From NCBI GenBank assembly GCA_965153355.1, contig OZ231128.1:40796001-40860000 (forward strand): a stretch of 64,000 nt of DNA. The letters are read 5' to 3'. The DNA comes from Flaccisagitta enflata. Lineage: Eukaryota; Chaetognatha; Sagittoidea; Aphragmophora. Each line of letters opens with the position of its first letter. Position 1 is the stretch's first letter. The notes beneath the pieces are model-generated. The model was not told the DNA's origin. It ran no database searches and worked only from the letters and a program-made list of their open reading frames with translations. A program made the translations under genes and the position numbers. Below, piece by piece: positions 42,701-64,000 of this stretch.

Positions 42701-44190
42701 TTGTTGAATCCGCTTGCTGGCTTCATCCAATGGAAGTTGATAGAAAGCATCCTTGAGGTCAATTTGCGAGAACCGTTTTGCATTAGCCAAAGTGGCCTTC
42801 AATTCCTCGACTGTGAGAACTTGGTGGTGAACTTTGTCAAGATTCTTATTTAGTTCCCGCCAGTCAAAAGTAATACGAACCCCCACCTCGTTCGACCCTT
42901 CAATGCGCTTGGGTGCTGGGACTAGACGGCTGATACTTTGAACGTTGTCGTCCACTGGAACTGACTCGAACACACCCTCAGCCTCCAGTCGATCCAATTC
43001 TGCTTTAACCTTGGGTAGTAGATTAATGGGTATACGGGATGGCGGGGCGACTTTGTGTGTTGCGCCTTCCTTGAGAGGTAGGGAGATGCCCAGATCTTTG
43101 TGACATCCCACCCCCTCACAAATATCCGGATACTCCTCCAGCAAAGGATGAGACAATGAACCATGTTGTTTAGTCGCCGCCTTGGCTGGCATCAAATGAA
43201 TGTTCCCATGGAGGCATCCATCAGGAAGAGTCAGAGTGACAAGGCCCAACAATTTGGAAGCTGGACGGGAGAGCAATGAAACTTGCTTGTTTAAACTGTC
43301 CGAGACGAATATCTTTTTGTCGACGGACCGATCGCCAACAGTTAATTTCGTGACATAGAAGCCCAGCAGCTTTAAAGGCCGGTTGGCCCCATACGGAAGG
43401 AGCTTGACCGCCGTTTTGTGAAGAGTAGGTCGCGGGCAAAGCTGGGAATAAACGGACCGATCAATGAGCGTAACGTCTGCGCCTGTATCGGGGTTAAAAT
43501 TGATGAGCCCACCGTGGGAACGAATTCTGACAAGCTGCGGCTTTTCAATGACGGAGCCAATACACCTTACTTCACCGAGGTCTCCAGTAAGATCGTAGTC
43601 ATCCGATGAATTGAGATCAGCAGTAGCCGCGAGAACCGAACTCTGCTCGCCGCGGCACTGCGACGCAAAATGATTTAATTTGGAGCACTTGTTGCATGCT
43701 TTACCCTTAGCCGGACAGGGCTTGCTCCTAGTGTGCGGGAAAGGGCCACCACAATTGAAACACTTTCGATCAGCCTTGGGCGGGTTGGGCACACGCCCCT
43801 CAGAGTTGAATTTCTCTGATGCAGAAAACGTAGACCTACTGCTGTATTTTCCAGGCTTCTTTGTGACCTTCATGACGTCCGCAGTATCATCATTACGCAG
43901 ATCTCCCGCCTTCTCAATCTCCGCCGCATTAGCTCTCGCCGACTCCTCTGCCCTTGCAACCTGAATGAGACGGTCCAAGGACAGATTTTCCGCCAATGCT
44001 TTCCGCCGAATCTTCTTCAACAGACACCCAAAAACGATTTGGTCGCGAATTTGTGAGTCTTTATCGCTGTCGTGAAAGGCACAATGGGCAGCCTGCGATC
44101 GCAGGCACGTAACAAACGTGTCGATGGATTCAAGAGGCAAACCGATTTGGTCCAGAAAAGCGGGTTTCCGTCCTAGTACATGTAAAGAAT
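42698..44190 (-). pseudogene. Ty3/gypsy-like retrotransposon gag-protease-RT fragment
   Basis: An open frame of about 490 codons without LTRs. In order, numbered in the 480-codon ORF from 44140: a gag segment, a CCHC zinc knuckle (C149, C152, H157, C162), a second Cys pair at 127/130, an aspartic protease centre DTGAD (218-222), and the start of reverse transcriptase (DWRELNKN at 427-434, FSQIDLKDAFYQLPL at 457-471). It is cut just after this RT motif, so the YxDD catalytic motif, RNase H and integrase are missing. The 3' break falls at a MITE end. The fragment cannot transpose on its own. Confidence 0.85.
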
Positions 44191-44390
44191 ACCTTAATGA
44201 CTCAATACATATCTCATCGCGATTTTGAGGTTAGGCTGACACAATAACGAGTCGAAATTTCGAGTTGGAGTGCGATTGATTAATGATTGTGCTTGACCTG
44301 CGGACTTGTCAATTTACGCCTCTCCATTACAGCTTTTTGGTGCGATTCGCTATTCTACGTCTTTAACTCATAATTCACTGTACGCAATGA

Positions 44391-44394
<4 letters not shown>

Positions 44395-44434
<40 letters not shown>

Positions 44435-44515
44435 GTCTGGCAGTTCGGTAGGAGAGGAGACGGCAGTCTGGCAGTTCGGTTGTTTTTTTCTGTTTTCTTT
44501 CTTTCAATTCTTCTT

Positions 44516-44575
<60 letters not shown>

Positions 44576-44609
44576 TGTTTCTTTCTTTCTGTCTTTCTGT
44601 CTTTCTGTC

Positions 44610-44658
<49 letters not shown>
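44395..44658 (+). repeat. Microsatellite cluster
   Basis: (CT)n at 44390-44431, (TTTC)n at 44515-44600, (GT)n at 44618-44656. Confidence 0.95.
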
Positions 44659-44773
44659 TAGGGATGTGGAAGCGATTGACCGCTTCCATTTTGGAGGATG
44701 TGATAGCTACTAGTATTTGTACAATGAAGCGGAAGCGGAAGCGGTACTAAAATCAGCCGCTTCCACATCCCTA
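44659..44773. mobile_element. 115-bp hAT-type MITE
   Basis: Termini TAGGGATGTGGAAGCG on both ends, inverted. The 8-bp repeat gtgtgtag flanks it at 44651-44658 and 44774-44781, formed inside a (GT)n tract. Confidence 0.85.
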
Positions 44774-44811
44774 GTGTGTAGACTAGGAAGGGTGCGCCCT
44801 TTACCACCCGT

Positions 44812-63864
<19,053 letters not shown>

Positions 63865-63879
63865 GTAAATTCTATATCA

Positions 63880-64000
63880 TTGATACTAATAGAGTTCAGA
63901 AATGTATAAAAAGCGGAATCTTATTCAATCCATTTGTCACAAGCCCAATTTTAAGTTGGGGAATCAGCTCAGACCACTAAAAAGATTCTCAGGTCATGAA
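63880..64000. mobile_element. End of palindromic element, cut by window
   Basis: gttcagaaatgtataaaaag, tccatttgtcacaag, gggaatcagctcagaccact and ttctcaggtca match, reversed, the right end of the element at 37084-37560. Confidence 0.7.

Noticed and set aside
63865-63980. Read-through of SLC15 exon 13
   Set aside because: The sequence from about 63880 is a dispersed palindromic repeat, so the open frame is not coding.

Overview
This window is nuclear DNA from an animal, most likely an invertebrate. The genes have spliced exons with GT-AG borders, the proteins are metazoan in type, and TTAGGG-like repeats are scattered through it. The lineage cannot be fixed from sequence alone. Coding exons make up only about 6 percent of the 64 kb. 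The rest is introns and intergenic DNA packed with microsatellites, minisatellites, satellite arrays and many short non-autonomous mobile elements.

Four genes and one retroelement fragment can be supported. (1) 1-7053, + strand: the 3' part of an ankyrin-repeat gene of the ANKRD28/44/52 type (regulatory subunit of protein phosphatase 6), six exons, 655 residues, ending in a new Gly-rich tail but with the family's acidic C-terminus. (2) 19192-29019, + strand: phase-consistent exons of an unrecognised low-complexity protein; an exon at 16460-16665 may belong upstream. (3) 38885-34091, - strand: the last three exons of a beta-tubulin (about 136 residues, intact). No 5' exons of it are visible in the window. 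(4) 47118-63864, + strand: thirteen exons of an SLC15/PEPT proton-coupled oligopeptide transporter, from a two-codon first exon through TM9 and most of the large extracellular loop; TM10-12 lie beyond the window. A Ty3/gypsy-like gag-protease-RT fragment lies at 42698-44190 on the - strand.

The repeats are the most unusual part. One family (called fam1 here) starts TTTTTAGTCGCGTG and ends GGCCTTGTTT, with a variable microsatellite or minisatellite core. Most copies are 120-250 bp, but two (25265-27041 and 61468-63026) are 1.5-1.8 kb with decamer arrays. A second family (fam2) carries GC-rich ends built around GGTACCCGTTGCCC and GGGCAGCGGCCCCGAAGGGG, in inverted orientation around about 20-bp tandem cores. 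Three miniature elements have perfect 8-bp target duplications of hAT type, one has a TA duplication, and two have 7-bp duplications. Several insert into other repeats, so the order of events can be read.

The genes do not form a pathway. Protein phosphatase regulation, cytoskeleton and peptide uptake are simply neighbours.
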